Shown: positions 26,272-35,784, counted from the first letter of the stretch. The stretch: 64,000 nucleotides of DNA from an uncultured Acetobacteraceae bacterium (GCA_903907955.1 CAIVPZ010000020.1:91289-155288); one strand, 5' to 3'. Notes: generated from the sequence alone by a model not told the origin. Translations and numbers: made by a program.

Positions 26272-27027
26272 ATGTCCGACCCCATGGTTCCCGCCGGGAC
26301 TGTCCTGCCGCTGTTCTTCAAGCGGGTGGTCGGCGTGAACGCCGAGCTGCACGGGGGTCTGCGGCTCGATCGCAACACCGGCTACGGCCATGCGGCAACG
26401 GCGCAGTCGGTGCCGATCGGGCTCGGCGAGATCGAGGCGGTGTCGCAGCACTATCCCATCCTGTTCGCCAGCGGCCCGCACCCCACCGCGGTGGCGCTGC
26501 TGGGCCTGCGCGAGGGCGAGAATCTGTTCGTGCTGCCGGATGGCAGATGGCGCGGCGACGGCTACGTGCCCGCCTATGTGCGCGGCTTCCCGTTCGTCTT
26601 CGTCGAGGACCAGGGTAACAGGACGACCTATGTCGGCATGGAGCCGGACGCCCCCTGCCTGCGCCTCGATTCCGGTGCTCCGCTGTTCGAGGACGGCAAG
26701 CCGACCGCGGCGCTGAACGAGAGCGTGGCATTCTGCTCCGCCCTGCGTGACAACCTCAACGCCGCCGCCGCGCTTGGCCGCGCATTGGAAGCCGAGGGCC
26801 TGCTGGAGGAGGAGGAGGCGAAGATCACCTTCACCCATGGCGGCGCCTCGCATGTGCGCGGTTTCAAGATCGTCAGGCCCGAACGCCTCGAGCGGGTCAG
26901 CGACGAGACCTTTCTGGACTGGCGCCGCCGCGGCTGGCTCGGCCCGCTTTATGCGCATCTGTATTCGATGGCGCGGTGGGCCAGGCTGGTCGAACTGGCC
27001 GCGCCGCCGGTGCCGCAGGCGAACTGA
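26272..27027 (+). CDS. SapC family protein
   Basis: A 251-residue protein of the SapC family, first described as S-layer-linked in Campylobacter and widespread in Proteobacteria with unknown biochemical role. Matching segments include LPLFFKRVVGVNAELHGGL, the central YVPAYVRGFPFVFVED and LVFEDGKPT-like LFEDGKPTAALNE, and the C-terminal RVSDETFLDWRRRGWLGPLY. The ATG at 26272 has AGGA upstream. It stands alone between the hydrolase and aarC. Confidence 0.85.
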   Translation: MSDPMVPAGTVLPLFFKRVVGVNAELHGGLRLDRNTGYGHAATAQSVPIGLGEIEAVSQHYPILFASGPHPTAVALLGLREGENLFVLPDGRWRGDGYVPAYVRGFPFVFVEDQGNRTTYVGMEPDAPCLRLDSGAPLFEDGKPTAALNESVAFCSALRDNLNAAAALGRALEAEGLLEEEEAKITFTHGGASHVRGFKIVRPERLERVSDETFLDWRRRGWLGPLYAHLYSMARWARLVELAAPPVPQAN

Positions 27028-27216
27028 GCCCCGCTTCAGCCAGGCCGGCGCACGGGCTTGCATCCGCGACCGGCGGCGACGGATCAGGTGATGGCGTGCG
27101 TGGCGGTGGGGGCGGCTGCGCGTTCATCGAAACGCCTTCGGGATTGATCAAGCCAACGTTACCGTTCAGATAACCGCACGATCCGGCGCGCCCCACGCCG
27201 CGAGGGAGGAGGCCGC

Positions 27217-28707
27217 ATGTATCGCGATCGCATTCGTATGAATTCGCTCTGGGGCCGGGTGATGAGCCCGGAGGAAGCTGCGCTGATGATCCACGACGGT
27301 ATGGTCGTGGGCATGAGCGGCTTCACCCGCGCCGGCGACTGCAAGGAGGTGCCGTTCGCACTTGCCGAGCGGGCGCGGCAGGAGCCGCTGAAGATCACCC
27401 TGATGACCGGCGCCTCGCTCGGCAACGACATCGACCAGATCCTGGCCGAGGCCGACGTGATCGCCCGCCGCATCCCCTTCCAGGGCGACCCGACGCTGCG
27501 GCGCAAGATCAACGCCGGCGAGGTCATGTTCATCGACCAGCACCTGAGCGAGACGGTCGAGCTGCTGCGCTCGCGACAGATTCCGGCGATCGACATCGCC
27601 GTGGTGGAGGCCACCGCCATCACCGCGGAAGGCGGCATCGTGCCGACCACCTCGGTGGGCAATTCCGCCAGCTTCGCCGTGCTGGCGCCGAAGGTGATTG
27701 TGGAGGTCAACCTGACCATGCCGCATGAGCTGGAGGGGCTGCACGACATCTACTTCCCCACCTACCGGCCGTACCGCTCGCCGATTCCGGTGACCGCCGC
27801 GGACAGCCGGATCGGGCTGCCCGCCATCCCGATCGATCCGCAGAAGATCGCCGGCATCGTGATCACCCGCAAGGCGGACAGCCCGTCGCGGCTGGAACAG
27901 CCGGACGAGGAAACCCGGGCGATCGCCGGTCACCTCGAGGCCTTCCTCACGCGGGAAGTGCGGGCCGGCCGGCTGTCGCCCTCGCTGCAGCCGCTGCAGG
28001 TGGGCATCGGCAGCATCGCGAATGCGGTGATGCACGGCTTCCTGGACAGCCGCTTCACCAATCTGACGATGTATTCCGAAGTGCTGCAGGACAGCACCTT
28101 CGAACTGATGGATGCCGGCAAGCTGCGCTTCGCCTCCGGCTCGTCCTTCACCCTGTCGGCCGACCGCTACGGGCAGGTGCTGTCCGATCTGCCGCGCTAC
28201 CGTGACCGCATGGTGCTGCGGCCGCAGGAGATCAGCAACCATCCGGAGGTGGCGCGCCGGCTCGGCATCATCGCCATCAACACCGCGCTGGAATGCGACA
28301 TCTATGGCAACGTCAACTCGACGCATGTCGGCGGCACGCACATGATGAACGGCATCGGCGGCTCGGGCGATTTCGCCCGCAACGCGCATTTTTCGGTGTT
28401 CGTGACCAAGTCGATCGCCAAGCGCGGCGCCATTTCCAGCATCGTGCCGATGGTTTCGCACGTGGACCACACCGAACACGACGTGGACATCATCGCCACC
28501 GAAATCGGGCTGGCCGATCTGCGCGGCCTGGCGCCGCGCGAGCGTGCCGAGCTGGTGATCAACAATTGCGCCCATCCGACCTACCGCGGCGAACTGATGG
28601 AGTATTTCCGCGCGGCGTGCCGGCGCGGCGGGCAGACGCCGCATGTGCTGGAGGAGGCGCTGGGCTGGCACGTGCGGGCGCGGGAAACCGGGCGCATGCT
28701 GGGGTGA
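27217..28707 (+). CDS. aarC: Succinyl-CoA:acetate CoA-transferase (acetyl-CoA hydrolase/transferase family)
   Basis: A 496-residue class I CoA-transferase resembling AarC of acetic acid bacteria and Cat1. It moves CoA from succinyl-CoA to acetate, which detoxifies acetate and can close the TCA cycle without succinyl-CoA synthetase. The catalytic glutamate is E288 in LTMYSEVLQDS; the N-terminal MVVGMSGFTRAGDCKEVP and C-terminal TEHDVDIIATEIGLADLRG are typical. Acetyl-CoA hydrolase activity is an alternative name for the same family. The start has GGAGGAGG just upstream. The stop is followed at once by a dispersed repeat. Confidence 0.92.
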   Translation: MYRDRIRMNSLWGRVMSPEEAALMIHDGMVVGMSGFTRAGDCKEVPFALAERARQEPLKITLMTGASLGNDIDQILAEADVIARRIPFQGDPTLRRKINAGEVMFIDQHLSETVELLRSRQIPAIDIAVVEATAITAEGGIVPTTSVGNSASFAVLAPKVIVEVNLTMPHELEGLHDIYFPTYRPYRSPIPVTAADSRIGLPAIPIDPQKIAGIVITRKADSPSRLEQPDEETRAIAGHLEAFLTREVRAGRLSPSLQPLQVGIGSIANAVMHGFLDSRFTNLTMYSEVLQDSTFELMDAGKLRFASGSSFTLSADRYGQVLSDLPRYRDRMVLRPQEISNHPEVARRLGIIAINTALECDIYGNVNSTHVGGTHMMNGIGGSGDFARNAHFSVFVTKSIAKRGAISSIVPMVSHVDHTEHDVDIIATEIGLADLRGLAPRERAELVINNCAHPTYRGELMEYFRAACRRGGQTPHVLEEALGWHVRARETGRMLG

Positions 28708-28774
28708 AGCAAGGCCAGGGCGCTGCCCTGGACCCGCAAGGGGGCAGTGGCCCCCTTGACCCCCATTCATTAGG
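28706..28774 (+). repeat. Dispersed two-palindrome repeat, copy 6 (plus)
   Basis: A complete copy that begins at the aarC stop codon (GAAGCAAGGCCAGGGC) and ends in CCCCCATTCATTAG. It lies between convergent genes. Confidence 0.88.
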
Positions 28775-28831
28775 CTCTATGCCGCGCTCGGTGGGGTGCG
28801 GGGCAACGCTCAATCCATCAGGCGATGGTTA

Positions 28832-29311
28832 CTACTCCATAAAACCAAGCGTCAGAACCTCCAGCACGACCATGGCGACAGCCATGATGCAAACGAACCT
28901 GTAACGCCTCCACCAATAGAGCGTTCCGGCCCAGACCAACAGGAAAACAGGCACAGAATATAACAGAAAGACAGTGCCATCAAAAATCCGGCTCGACCAG
29001 CCGTTATTGAACCCAGCCTTGAGCAAGGAAACCGCTATTGCTGGAAAGACGATCAGGAATCGCGGCCAGCCGATCGTGAAAGACCAGAAGAAATCCACTG
29101 CCCGCTGGGAACATGCAGATTCTATAACGCCGAACATGTCTATGTATGGAAGGCAGCTTGGCTCGGACGGCTGCGGATGCGTGACCGCAAAGCCGATCAG
29201 TCCACCGATGGCAAGGTAAAACAGGAACCACCCCGACAGCGTATGCAACCGTCCCAGGAGACGGTGCAGGAGACTGTTCCGACGCGCAGTTTCCATCGCA
29301 TCCATCGCCAT
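28832..29311 (-). CDS. Four-helix integral membrane protein, unknown
   Basis: A 159-residue protein with four hydrophobic segments: WFLFYLAIGGLIGFAV, FLIVFPAIAVSLLKAG, FLLYSVPVFLLVWAGTLYW and VCIMAVAMVVLEVLTLGF. Cysteines lie in the first loop (PSCLPYIDMFGVIESACSQ), which would be periplasmic. Base composition is less GC-rich than the neighbours, which suggests acquisition or low expression. Several Met codons near the start make the exact N-terminus uncertain. No family is recognised. Confidence 0.6.
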   Translation of the reverse strand: MAMDAMETARRNSLLHRLLGRLHTLSGWFLFYLAIGGLIGFAVTHPQPSEPSCLPYIDMFGVIESACSQRAVDFFWSFTIGWPRFLIVFPAIAVSLLKAGFNNGWSSRIFDGTVFLLYSVPVFLLVWAGTLYWWRRYRFVCIMAVAMVVLEVLTLGFME

Positions 29312-29337
29312 CCAATCGAAAAATCGCCCGCCTCCGT

Positions 29338-29865
29338 CTAGACCACCGCTTTGATATCCACCATCAGCTCGTTGCCCAAATGCTCCAGCGCGCTGCGCAC
29401 GTGCAGCGCCACATCGAGCGCCGGCGACGGCGCGCGCAGCCGCGCCTCGGCGCGGAACAGCGCCTCACCCGAGAACGAGCCGCTGAGCACGTCGGTGGTC
29501 AGCTCCTCGATGTTGACGCCGCAGTTCCACAGCGCCTGGGTGAAGTCGCGCACGATGCCTGGCCGGTCGTGGCCGACCACCTCGAGGTGCAGGATGGTCT
29601 GCGCCGGCCCGGGCGGCTCGGTGGTGCCGGCTTCCATGGTCACCCGCAGGCCCTGGTCCTGCAGCCCCGCCAGCGCCGCGGTCAGGGCCGCGATTTCGTC
29701 CGGGGGCACCCTTATCAGTGCGATGCCGGCGAACTGCCCGCCCAGCCGCGCCATCCGGCTTTCCAGCCAGCTGCCGCCGCGCTCGGCCACCAGCTCGGCC
29801 AGGATGCGCACCAGCCCCGGCCGGTCCGGTCCGATCAGCGTCAGGATGAGCGGGGACTGCGTCAC
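29338..29865 (-). CDS. Tandem ACT-domain protein, GcvR-like
   Basis: A 175-residue protein with two ACT domains: LILTLIGPDRPGLVRILAE at the start and LHLEVVGHDRPGIVRDFTQ near residue 93. This is the layout of glycine-cleavage repressor-type proteins (GcvR), which bind amino acids and regulate by protein contact rather than DNA binding. No gcv genes are nearby, so the ligand is unknown. It is followed downstream, on the same strand, by an unrelated membrane-protein gene. Confidence 0.85.
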   Translation of the reverse strand: MTQSPLILTLIGPDRPGLVRILAELVAERGGSWLESRMARLGGQFAGIALIRVPPDEIAALTAALAGLQDQGLRVTMEAGTTEPPGPAQTILHLEVVGHDRPGIVRDFTQALWNCGVNIEELTTDVLSGSFSGEALFRAEARLRAPSPALDVALHVRSALEHLGNELMVDIKAVV

Positions 29866-29935
29866 GCTTTCATTCCTTGCAACGTGCCGTCAGAGTGGCC
29901 GGGCCGGCGCGATTGCACAAGGCGCCGGCCGCATC

Positions 29936-30406
29936 TCAGCCCTTCGGGCGGCGCCGGTACAGCAGCATGCCGCGCGTGGTCATCACTGCCTCGCCGTGCT
30001 GGTTCAGCACTTCGGTGAACGACCGCACGATGCCGCGGTCCGGCCGGCTGCGCGACCCCACCGCTTCCTGCACGGTCACCCGCACCCGCAGCCGGTCGCC
30101 CGGCCGCACCGGACGCAGCCAGCGCAATTCGTCCACCCCGGGCGAACCCAGGCTGGCATTGGGCGGGATGAAGTTTTCCACCAGCAGCCGCATCATCACC
30201 GCCGCGGTGTGCCAGCCGCTGGCGATCAGGCCGCCATACATGGTCGCCTTGGCCGCCTCGGGGTCGGTGTGGAAAATCTGCGGGTCGTAGCGCCCGGCGA
30301 AGGCGACGATCTCCGCCTCCGTCATCTCATGGTCGCCGAACTCGGTGACGTCGCCGGGGTGGAAGTCCTCGAACCAGCGCTCCAACGCGCGCTCCGGGGC
30401 AGGCAT
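29936..30406 (-). CDS. MaoC-like dehydratase
   Basis: A 156-residue single hotdog-fold protein. The hydratase motif is visible as FAGRYDPQIFHTDPEAAKA followed by YGGLIASGWHTAA, matching MaoC-type enoyl-CoA hydratases. It would hydrate or dehydrate a 2-enoyl-CoA; the chain length is unknown. The ATG at 30406 has GGGAGAA upstream. It is divergent from the hydrogenase operon. Confidence 0.88.
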   Translation of the reverse strand: MPAPERALERWFEDFHPGDVTEFGDHEMTEAEIVAFAGRYDPQIFHTDPEAAKATMYGGLIASGWHTAAVMMRLLVENFIPPNASLGSPGVDELRWLRPVRPGDRLRVRVTVQEAVGSRSRPDRGIVRSFTEVLNQHGEAVMTTRGMLLYRRRPKG

Positions 30407-30507
30407 GGGTGAATTCTCCCTGGTTTCCGCCGGATGGTCCCATGCGCGGGCGGCCGGCTGCAACCGGGCGCCGGCAATTTGCGGCGGCGTTGCTTTCCTT
30501 GAGGCGA

Positions 30508-30521
30508 TTGACCCATGTCAA
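30508..30521. promoter_or_regulatory. FNR/FixK-type site upstream of the hydrogenase operon
   Basis: The perfect palindrome TTGAC-CCAT-GTCAA has the FNR/FixK/DNR layout (TTGAY-N4-RTCAA). Its centre is 78 bp before the first hydrogenase ATG. If it acts as a class II site at -41.5, the -10 element would fall at about 30544-30549, where the sequence is GATTTT. This suggests activation at low oxygen; the cognate regulator is not in the window. Confidence 0.6.
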
Positions 30522-30592
30522 GGCAACCGGCACCGCGCTGGGGGATTTTGTTGCGTTCGTCGGCCCCGGTACGGACAGTAAAGGGGAGATCT

Positions 30593-31750
30593 ATGTCCGC
30601 TTCCGGATTGCCAAAGACCGCCGCCGTGCTGGGCCCGGATGGGTTGCAGGCGCTGATTGCCGCGCTGGCCGCCCGCGGCATGGAAGTGATCGGTCCTGTC
30701 GAGCGCGACGGCGCCATTGTGCTCGACCGCATCGCCGGCATCGCTGATCTTCCAGCGGGCCGCACCGACCGCCAGGAGGCCGGGTCGTACCGCCTCGCCG
30801 ACCGGGATGACGGCGCCCTGTTCGGCTATGCCGTCGGGCCGCAATCCTGGAAGCGGTTCCTGCACCGCCCGGTCGAGACGTTGTTCCGGGTCCGCCGGAT
30901 CGGCCAGGAACTGGCCTTCGAGCCGCCCCGCGAGACGCCGCCGCGCACCGCCTTCCTCGGCGTGCGCGCCTGCGAGCTGGCGGCCATCGCCATTCAGGAC
31001 CGGGTGCTGCTGGGCGGCGCCTATGTGAACACCGAATACGCCGCCCGCCGCGCCCAGACCTTCCTGGTGGCGGTGAACTGCGGCGATCCGGCCGCCACCT
31101 GTTTCTGCACCTCGCACGACACCGGCCCGCGCGCCCACAGCGGCTACGACGTGGCGCTCACCGAATTGCTGGTGGACGGGCGGCACGAATTCCTTGCCGA
31201 GCCGGGCAGCGATTCCGGCGCCGCCCTGCTTGCCTACCTGCCCACCCGCCCGGCAACCGCTGCCGACTGGGCGGCGGCGGCGGCGGTGGCGGCGCGCGCG
31301 GCGGCGAACATGCACCGGCGCATGCCCAGCGAAGGGCTGAAGGAAACGCTGCAGGCCCATCCCGAGCATCCGCGGTGGGAGGATGTCGGCCAGCGCTGTC
31401 TGGCCTGCGCCAACTGCACGATGGTCTGTCCCACCTGCTTCTGCACCACCATCGAGGATCACAGCGAGCTCGACGGCCTCGGCGCGGAGCGCGTCCGCCG
31501 CTGGGATTCCTGCTTCGCCGGCGATTTCTCCTACGTGCATGGCGGCGCCGTGCGCACGCAGACGCGGTCGCGCTACCGCCAGTGGATGACCCACAAGCTG
31601 GCGCATTGGTGGGACCAGTACGGCACATCGGGGTGCGTCGGCTGCGGCCGCTGCATCGCCTGGTGCCCGGTCGGCATCGACATCGCCGCCGAGGCGGCCG
31701 CTTTCGTTGAAAGCAGCAAGCGGGAGGAGGACGCCCATGGAATCGCTTGA
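30593..31750 (+). CDS. [NiFe] hydrogenase beta subunit, 4Fe-4S dicluster (HydB/HyhB-like)
   Basis: A 385-residue iron-sulfur subunit of a heterotetrameric cytoplasmic hydrogenase (sulfhydrogenase/group 3b type). It relays electrons between the FAD subunit and the catalytic dimer. Two ferredoxin motifs are at the C-terminal end: CLACANCTMVCPTCFC and CVGCGRCIAWCPVGID. The segment TAFLGVRACELAAIAIQDR is typical of the family. The start has AAGGGGAG at a good distance and is preceded by an FNR-like site. The end overlaps the cNMP-binding gene by 14 bp. Confidence 0.92.
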   Translation: MSASGLPKTAAVLGPDGLQALIAALAARGMEVIGPVERDGAIVLDRIAGIADLPAGRTDRQEAGSYRLADRDDGALFGYAVGPQSWKRFLHRPVETLFRVRRIGQELAFEPPRETPPRTAFLGVRACELAAIAIQDRVLLGGAYVNTEYAARRAQTFLVAVNCGDPAATCFCTSHDTGPRAHSGYDVALTELLVDGRHEFLAEPGSDSGAALLAYLPTRPATAADWAAAAAVAARAAANMHRRMPSEGLKETLQAHPEHPRWEDVGQRCLACANCTMVCPTCFCTTIEDHSELDGLGAERVRRWDSCFAGDFSYVHGGAVRTQTRSRYRQWMTHKLAHWWDQYGTSGCVGCGRCIAWCPVGIDIAAEAAAFVESSKREEDAHGIA

Positions 31751-32204
31751 GAGCATCGTGCTGGCCCAGCCGTTCTTCGCCGGGCTGGAACCGGACATCG
31801 CGGAGATGATCGCCGGCTGCGCCCGCAACCACGTCTTTGAACCGGATGCCTATCTGTTCCATGAGGGCGAGGCGGCGCGCGAGTTCTTCCTGCTGCGCGA
31901 GGGCGACGTTTCGCTCGAGATCCACATCTCCGGCGGCACCACCATCGTGCTCAGCACCCAGCATGAAGGCGATGTCGTCGGCGCGTCCTGGCTGATCCCG
32001 CCCTATCGCTGGAACAGCGACGCCCGCGCCCGCACCCGTGTGCGCGCCCTCGGCGTCGATGCCGAGTGCCTGCGCGGCAAGTGCGAGGCGAACCCGCGGA
32101 CCGGCTACGCGATGATGAAGCGCTTCGCGCCGCTGCTGGTGCGCCGCCTGCAGGCCGCGCAGACGCAGTTGCTCGACGTCTATGGTCGGGCGGACCGGCC
32201 ATGA
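31737..32204 (+). CDS. Stand-alone cyclic-nucleotide-binding (Crp-like) domain protein
   Basis: A 155-residue protein consisting of one cNMP-binding beta-roll (FEPDAYLFHEGEAAREFF, LLREGDVSLEI, STQHEGDVVGASWLI) and a short C-terminal helix (FAPLLVRRLQAAQTQLLDVYG). There is no helix-turn-helix, so it should not act as a normal Crp regulator. The phosphate-binding arginine region of true cAMP sites is not clearly kept. It is translationally embedded in the hydrogenase operon: 14-bp overlap upstream, ATGA overlap downstream. A structural or allosteric role with the hydrogenase is an inference. Confidence 0.88.
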   Translation: MESLESIVLAQPFFAGLEPDIAEMIAGCARNHVFEPDAYLFHEGEAAREFFLLREGDVSLEIHISGGTTIVLSTQHEGDVVGASWLIPPYRWNSDARARTRVRALGVDAECLRGKCEANPRTGYAMMKRFAPLLVRRLQAAQTQLLDVYGRADRP

Positions 32205-33028
32205 CCGTGAGCCCCTACCTGCCGCTGCCTTACCGGATCATCGCGGTGCGGCAGGATACGCCGGACACGGCGACGATCGACCTGCAACCGGTCCGCGCCG
32301 CCATTCCGGAGCCGGCGCCGGGGCAGTTCACCATGCTCTACATGCTCGGCGTCGGCGAGGCGCCGATCAGCGTCAGCGGCGTTCCCATCGAGGGCGCGCC
32401 GCTGGCGCAGACGCTGCGCGGCGTCGGCAATGTCAGCAAGGCCATCATCCGGTTGCAGCCGGGCGACGAAATCGGCGTGCGCGGCCCGTACGGCACCACC
32501 TGGCCGGTCGCCGAGGCGGACGGCCACGACGTGCTGTTCATCGCCGGCGGCCTGGGCCTCGCGCCGCTGCGTCCGGCCATCCGCCACGTGCTGGCGCATC
32601 GCGACCGCTACGGCCGGGTCGCGGTGCTGTATGGCGCGCGCACCCCGGCCGATATCCTGTATCGCGACGAGCTGGTGCTGTGGCGGCGCATGCTCGACGT
32701 GCAGGTCGAGGTGACGGTGGACCGCGCCCAGCGCGCCTGGCACGGCGCCGTCGGCGTGGTGACCGAGCTGGTCTCGCGCGCCGGTTTCGAGCCCGACCGC
32801 ACACTCGCCATGGTGTGCGGGCCGGAGGTGATGATGCGGTTCTCCGTGCAGGCGCTGCAGGGCGCCGGCCTGCCCTCCGAGCGCATCTACGTTTCGATGG
32901 AACGCAGCATGAAATGCGGCACCGGCCTGTGCGGCCACTGCCAGTTCGGCGCCGAGTTCGTGTGCAAGCAGGGCGCGGTGATGCGCTATGACCGCATCGC
33001 CTCCATCTTCACCGTGCGGGAGATCTGA
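32201..33028 (+). CDS. [NiFe] hydrogenase gamma subunit, FAD/NAD(P)-binding (HydG/HyhG-like)
   Basis: A 275-residue ferredoxin-reductase-type flavoprotein that exchanges electrons with NAD(P)H. The FAD-binding barrel covers the first 100 residues ([19 protein letters not shown]), and the nucleotide-binding part has [19 protein letters not shown] 2Fe-2S site is at the C-terminus: [14 protein letters not shown] followed by FVCKQG. It is the electron-entry module of group-3-type enzymes. The start overlaps the cNMP gene in ATGA (32201-32204). Confidence 0.93.
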   Translation: MTVSPYLPLPYRIIAVRQDTPDTATIDLQPVRAAIPEPAPGQFTMLYMLGVGEAPISVSGVPIEGAPLAQTLRGVGNVSKAIIRLQPGDEIGVRGPYGTTWPVAEADGHDVLFIAGGLGLAPLRPAIRHVLAHRDRYGRVAVLYGARTPADILYRDELVLWRRMLDVQVEVTVDRAQRAWHGAVGVVTELVSRAGFEPDRTLAMVCGPEVMMRFSVQALQGAGLPSERIYVSMERSMKCGTGLCGHCQFGAEFVCKQGAVMRYDRIASIFTVREI

Positions 33029-33030
33029 CG

Positions 33031-33798
33031 ATGGCCCGGCCACGCCTTGCGGTGATCAAGTTCGCCTCCTGCGACGGCTGTCAGCTCTCGTTGCTGGATT
33101 GCGAGGACGAGTTGCTGGCGGTTGCCGGCGCGGTGGAAATCGCCAACTTCCCCGAGGCGTCGCGGGCGGTGCATCCCGGCCCGTACGACGTTACGCTGGT
33201 CGAGGGCAGCATCACCACCGAACACGACGCCGCCCGCATCCGCGCGGTGCGTGACGAAACCGCGGTGCTGATCACCATCGGCGCCTGCGCCACCTCCGGC
33301 GGCATCCAGGCGCTGCGCAACTTCGCCGATGTGGGCGAGATGGTGCGCGCCGTCTACGCCCGGCCGGATTTCATCAGCACGCTGGCCACCTCCACCCCGA
33401 TCTCCGCGCACGTGAAGGTGGATTACGAGCTGCGCGGCTGCCCGATCGACAAGGGCCAGTTGCTGGAACTGGTTTCGGCGCTGCTGGCCGGGCGGCGGCC
33501 GGTGCTGCCGTCGCACAGCGTCTGCGTCGAGTGCAAGCTGGCCAGCCGGGTCTGCGTCATGGTGGCGCATGGCACGCCCTGCCTGGGGCCGGTGACGCAT
33601 GCCGGCTGCGGCGCGCTCTGTCCGGGCTACCATCGCGGCTGCTACGGCTGCTTCGGCCCGGCCGAGACCACCAACACGGCGACGCTGGCCGCGCAGTGGC
33701 AGGCGCTCGGCGCTTCCCGCCGCGACATCCATCGTGCCTTCCGCACCTTCAACGCGGCCAGCGAGCCGTTCTGCCGGGAGGCCGACGCCCATGGCTGA
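33031..33798 (+). CDS. [NiFe] hydrogenase small subunit (delta, HydD/HyhS-like)
   Basis: A 255-residue FeS small subunit of the F420-nonreducing/sulfhydrogenase type. It has no Tat signal, so the enzyme is cytoplasmic. The proximal cluster ligands include [28 protein letters not shown] and YELRGCPID. Further Cys residues follow in [13 protein letters not shown] and [11 protein letters not shown], giving enough ligands for three 4Fe-4S clusters. It sits 2 bp after the gamma gene and overlaps the large-subunit gene by 8 bp. Confidence 0.94.
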   Translation: MARPRLAVIKFASCDGCQLSLLDCEDELLAVAGAVEIANFPEASRAVHPGPYDVTLVEGSITTEHDAARIRAVRDETAVLITIGACATSGGIQALRNFADVGEMVRAVYARPDFISTLATSTPISAHVKVDYELRGCPIDKGQLLELVSALLAGRRPVLPSHSVCVECKLASRVCVMVAHGTPCLGPVTHAGCGALCPGYHRGCYGCFGPAETTNTATLAAQWQALGASRRDIHRAFRTFNAASEPFCREADAHG

Positions 33799-35083
33799 AA
33801 CCAGGCGCATCCGCGTCGAAATGCTCGCCCGCGTCGAGGGCGAGGGCGCGCTGGAAGTCGATATCTCGGACCGCAAGGTGCAGTCCGTGCGGCTGTCGAT
33901 CTTCGAGCCGCCGCGGCTGTATGAGGCGTTCCTGCGCGGCCGGGCCGCCGCCGAGGTGCCGGACATCACCGCCCGCATCTGCGGCATCTGCCCGGTCGCC
34001 TATCAGATGAGTTCGGCGCACGCCATCGAATCCGCCTTCGGCATGGAGCCGGGCCCGGAAATCCGCGCCCTGCGCCGGCTGCTGTATTGCGGCGAGTATA
34101 TCGAGAGCCACGCGCTGCACATGGTGATGCTGCACGCGCCCGACTTCCTCGGCTTCGAGGACGGCATCGCCATGGCCGCCAGCCATGGCGACCTGGTGAA
34201 GCGGGCGCTGGCGGCCAAGAAGGCCGGCAACACGCTGATGTGCGTGGTGGGCGGGCGGGAGATCCACCCGATCAACGTGCGCCTCGGCGGCTTCTACCGG
34301 CTGCCCACGCGGGCTGAACTTTCCGCGCTGCAGCCCGATCTGGCGCGCGCCCGCGACGACGCGGTCGGCATCCTGCGCTGGGCCTCCCGCTTCAATTTTC
34401 CCGATGTCGAGCGCGACTGGGAACTGGTGGCGCTGCGCCATCCGACCGAATATCCGCTGAACGAGGGGCGCATCGCCTCCACCAGCGGCATCGACATCGC
34501 TGCCGACGAATTCGATTCGGTGTTCGAGGAACGCCACATCGCCCATTCCAACGCGCTGCATTCGGTGGTGCGTGCGCGCGGTGCCTACCTCACCGGCCCG
34601 CTGGCCCGCTACGCGCTGAATTATGAGCGCCTGCCGGCGCATATCCAGGCGCTGGCGCGGGAAGCCGGGCTGGGGCCGGTGTGCCGCAACCCGTACCGCA
34701 GCATCCTGGTGCGCGCCATCGAAACGATCTACGTGTGCGAGGAGGCGATGCGGCTGATCGCCACCTACAACCCGCCGCGCGAAGCCGCGGTGCCGTTGAC
34801 ACCGCGCGCCGGGGTTGGCGCCTGGGCCACCGAGGCGCCGCGCGGTTTGCTGTGGCACCGGTATGAACTCGATGCCGAGGGCAACATCCGCACCGCCCGC
34901 ATCGTGCCGCCGACGTCGCAGAACCAGCCGGCCATCGAGGCCGATCTGCTCGACATCGCCACCCGCCGCATCGACGAGCCGGACGACGTGCTGCAACTGG
35001 CCTGCGAGGCGGCGGTGCGCAACCACGACCCGTGCATCTCCTGCGCCACGCATTTTCTCAAGCTGACCGTCAATCGCCGGTGA
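33791..35083 (+). CDS. [NiFe] hydrogenase large (catalytic) subunit (alpha, HydA/HyhL-like)
   Basis: A 430-residue nickel-binding subunit. The four active-site cysteines are in [11 protein letters not shown] (L1, near residue 62) and DPCISCATH (L2, near residue 419). Ten residues follow the last His (FLKLTVNRR), a possible C-terminal peptide for the protease encoded next door. The order of the operon (beta, cNMP protein, gamma, delta, alpha, protease) and the CISCATH ending suggest group 3b, which couples H2 to NADP(H). No hyp maturation genes lie in this window. Confidence 0.95.
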   Translation: MAETRRIRVEMLARVEGEGALEVDISDRKVQSVRLSIFEPPRLYEAFLRGRAAAEVPDITARICGICPVAYQMSSAHAIESAFGMEPGPEIRALRRLLYCGEYIESHALHMVMLHAPDFLGFEDGIAMAASHGDLVKRALAAKKAGNTLMCVVGGREIHPINVRLGGFYRLPTRAELSALQPDLARARDDAVGILRWASRFNFPDVERDWELVALRHPTEYPLNEGRIASTSGIDIAADEFDSVFEERHIAHSNALHSVVRARGAYLTGPLARYALNYERLPAHIQALAREAGLGPVCRNPYRSILVRAIETIYVCEEAMRLIATYNPPREAAVPLTPRAGVGAWATEAPRGLLWHRYELDAEGNIRTARIVPPTSQNQPAIEADLLDIATRRIDEPDDVLQLACEAAVRNHDPCISCATHFLKLTVNRR

Positions 35084-35093
35084 GCCGGCGCCG

Positions 35094-35534
35094 ATGACCG
35101 CGCTGGTCATCGGCTTCGGCAACCCCGATTGCGGCGACGATGCCGCCGGGCCGCTGGTGGCACGCCTGCTGGCCGGGCGGATCGCCGCCCGCGTGCTGGA
35201 GCGCCACGGCGATGCGCTGGCGCTGCTGGACGTGTGGGAAGGCGCCGCGTTGCTGGTGCTGGTCGATGCGGCGGCACCGATGGGCACGCCCGGCCGCATC
35301 CACCGGCTTGACCTGACGACCGACCTGCCGCGCGAGCTTTCCGTGGGCTCGGTGCATTCCTTCGGCCTGCCGGAAGCGGTGGCGCTGTCGCGCCGGCTGG
35401 GTACTTTGCCGCCGCGGGTGGTGGTGTATGCGATCGAGGGCTGGTGCTTCGATGTTGGGGGGACGGTTTCGGCTGCGGTTGCGGACGCGGTGGGGACTGT
35501 TGCAGAGCGGATCGCGACGGAACTTTCGGGGTGA
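35094..35534 (+). CDS. Hydrogenase maturation endopeptidase (HyaD/HycI family)
   Basis: A 146-residue M52-type protease that trims the C-terminus of the large subunit after nickel insertion. The nickel-sensing motif GFGNPDCGDDAAGPLVA (Asp at about residue 16) and ALLVLVDAAAPMGTPG match the family. It starts 10 bp after the large-subunit gene, and is the last gene of the operon. Confidence 0.92.
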   Translation: MTALVIGFGNPDCGDDAAGPLVARLLAGRIAARVLERHGDALALLDVWEGAALLVLVDAAAPMGTPGRIHRLDLTTDLPRELSVGSVHSFGLPEAVALSRRLGTLPPRVVVYAIEGWCFDVGGTVSAAVADAVGTVAERIATELSG

Positions 35535-35656
35535 TGCCAGGCAGCTTTGCGCCCAGGGTGGTTGTTGAGCCGCCCCGGGCATCGCCTCCGAAGCGGACTC
35601 CTCCCCGTGGGTGTCGATGGCGGGAGGAGGTGGATTCCGTTCAATCCGTGAGGATT

Positions 35657-35784
35657 GTAGGGCGGGAAAGCGCAGCGTATCCCGCCGTTGTAACTGGCGG
35701 TTCGCTCGGCTGCGGCGAGCTACCAGAGGCGAGAGAACGGCAATGACATGAAGAGGCGGGACACGCTTTGCTTTCCCACCCTAC
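35657..35784. repeat. REP-like inverted repeat pair
   Basis: Two 30-bp arms, 35657-35686 and 35755-35784, are inverted copies of each other with 26 of 30 positions identical. Each begins GTAGGG(C/T)GGGAAAGC and ends CCCGCC. The GTAG start and mini-hairpin layout resemble REP/BIME elements mobilised by RAYT transposases. The right arm supplies the TAG stop of the S1-domain gene. No RAYT gene is in the window. Confidence 0.75.

Noticed and set aside
27144..27151. TTGATCAA upstream of aarC as an FNR site
   Set aside because: The half-sites abut with no 4-bp spacer, so it does not fit the FNR/FixK layout.
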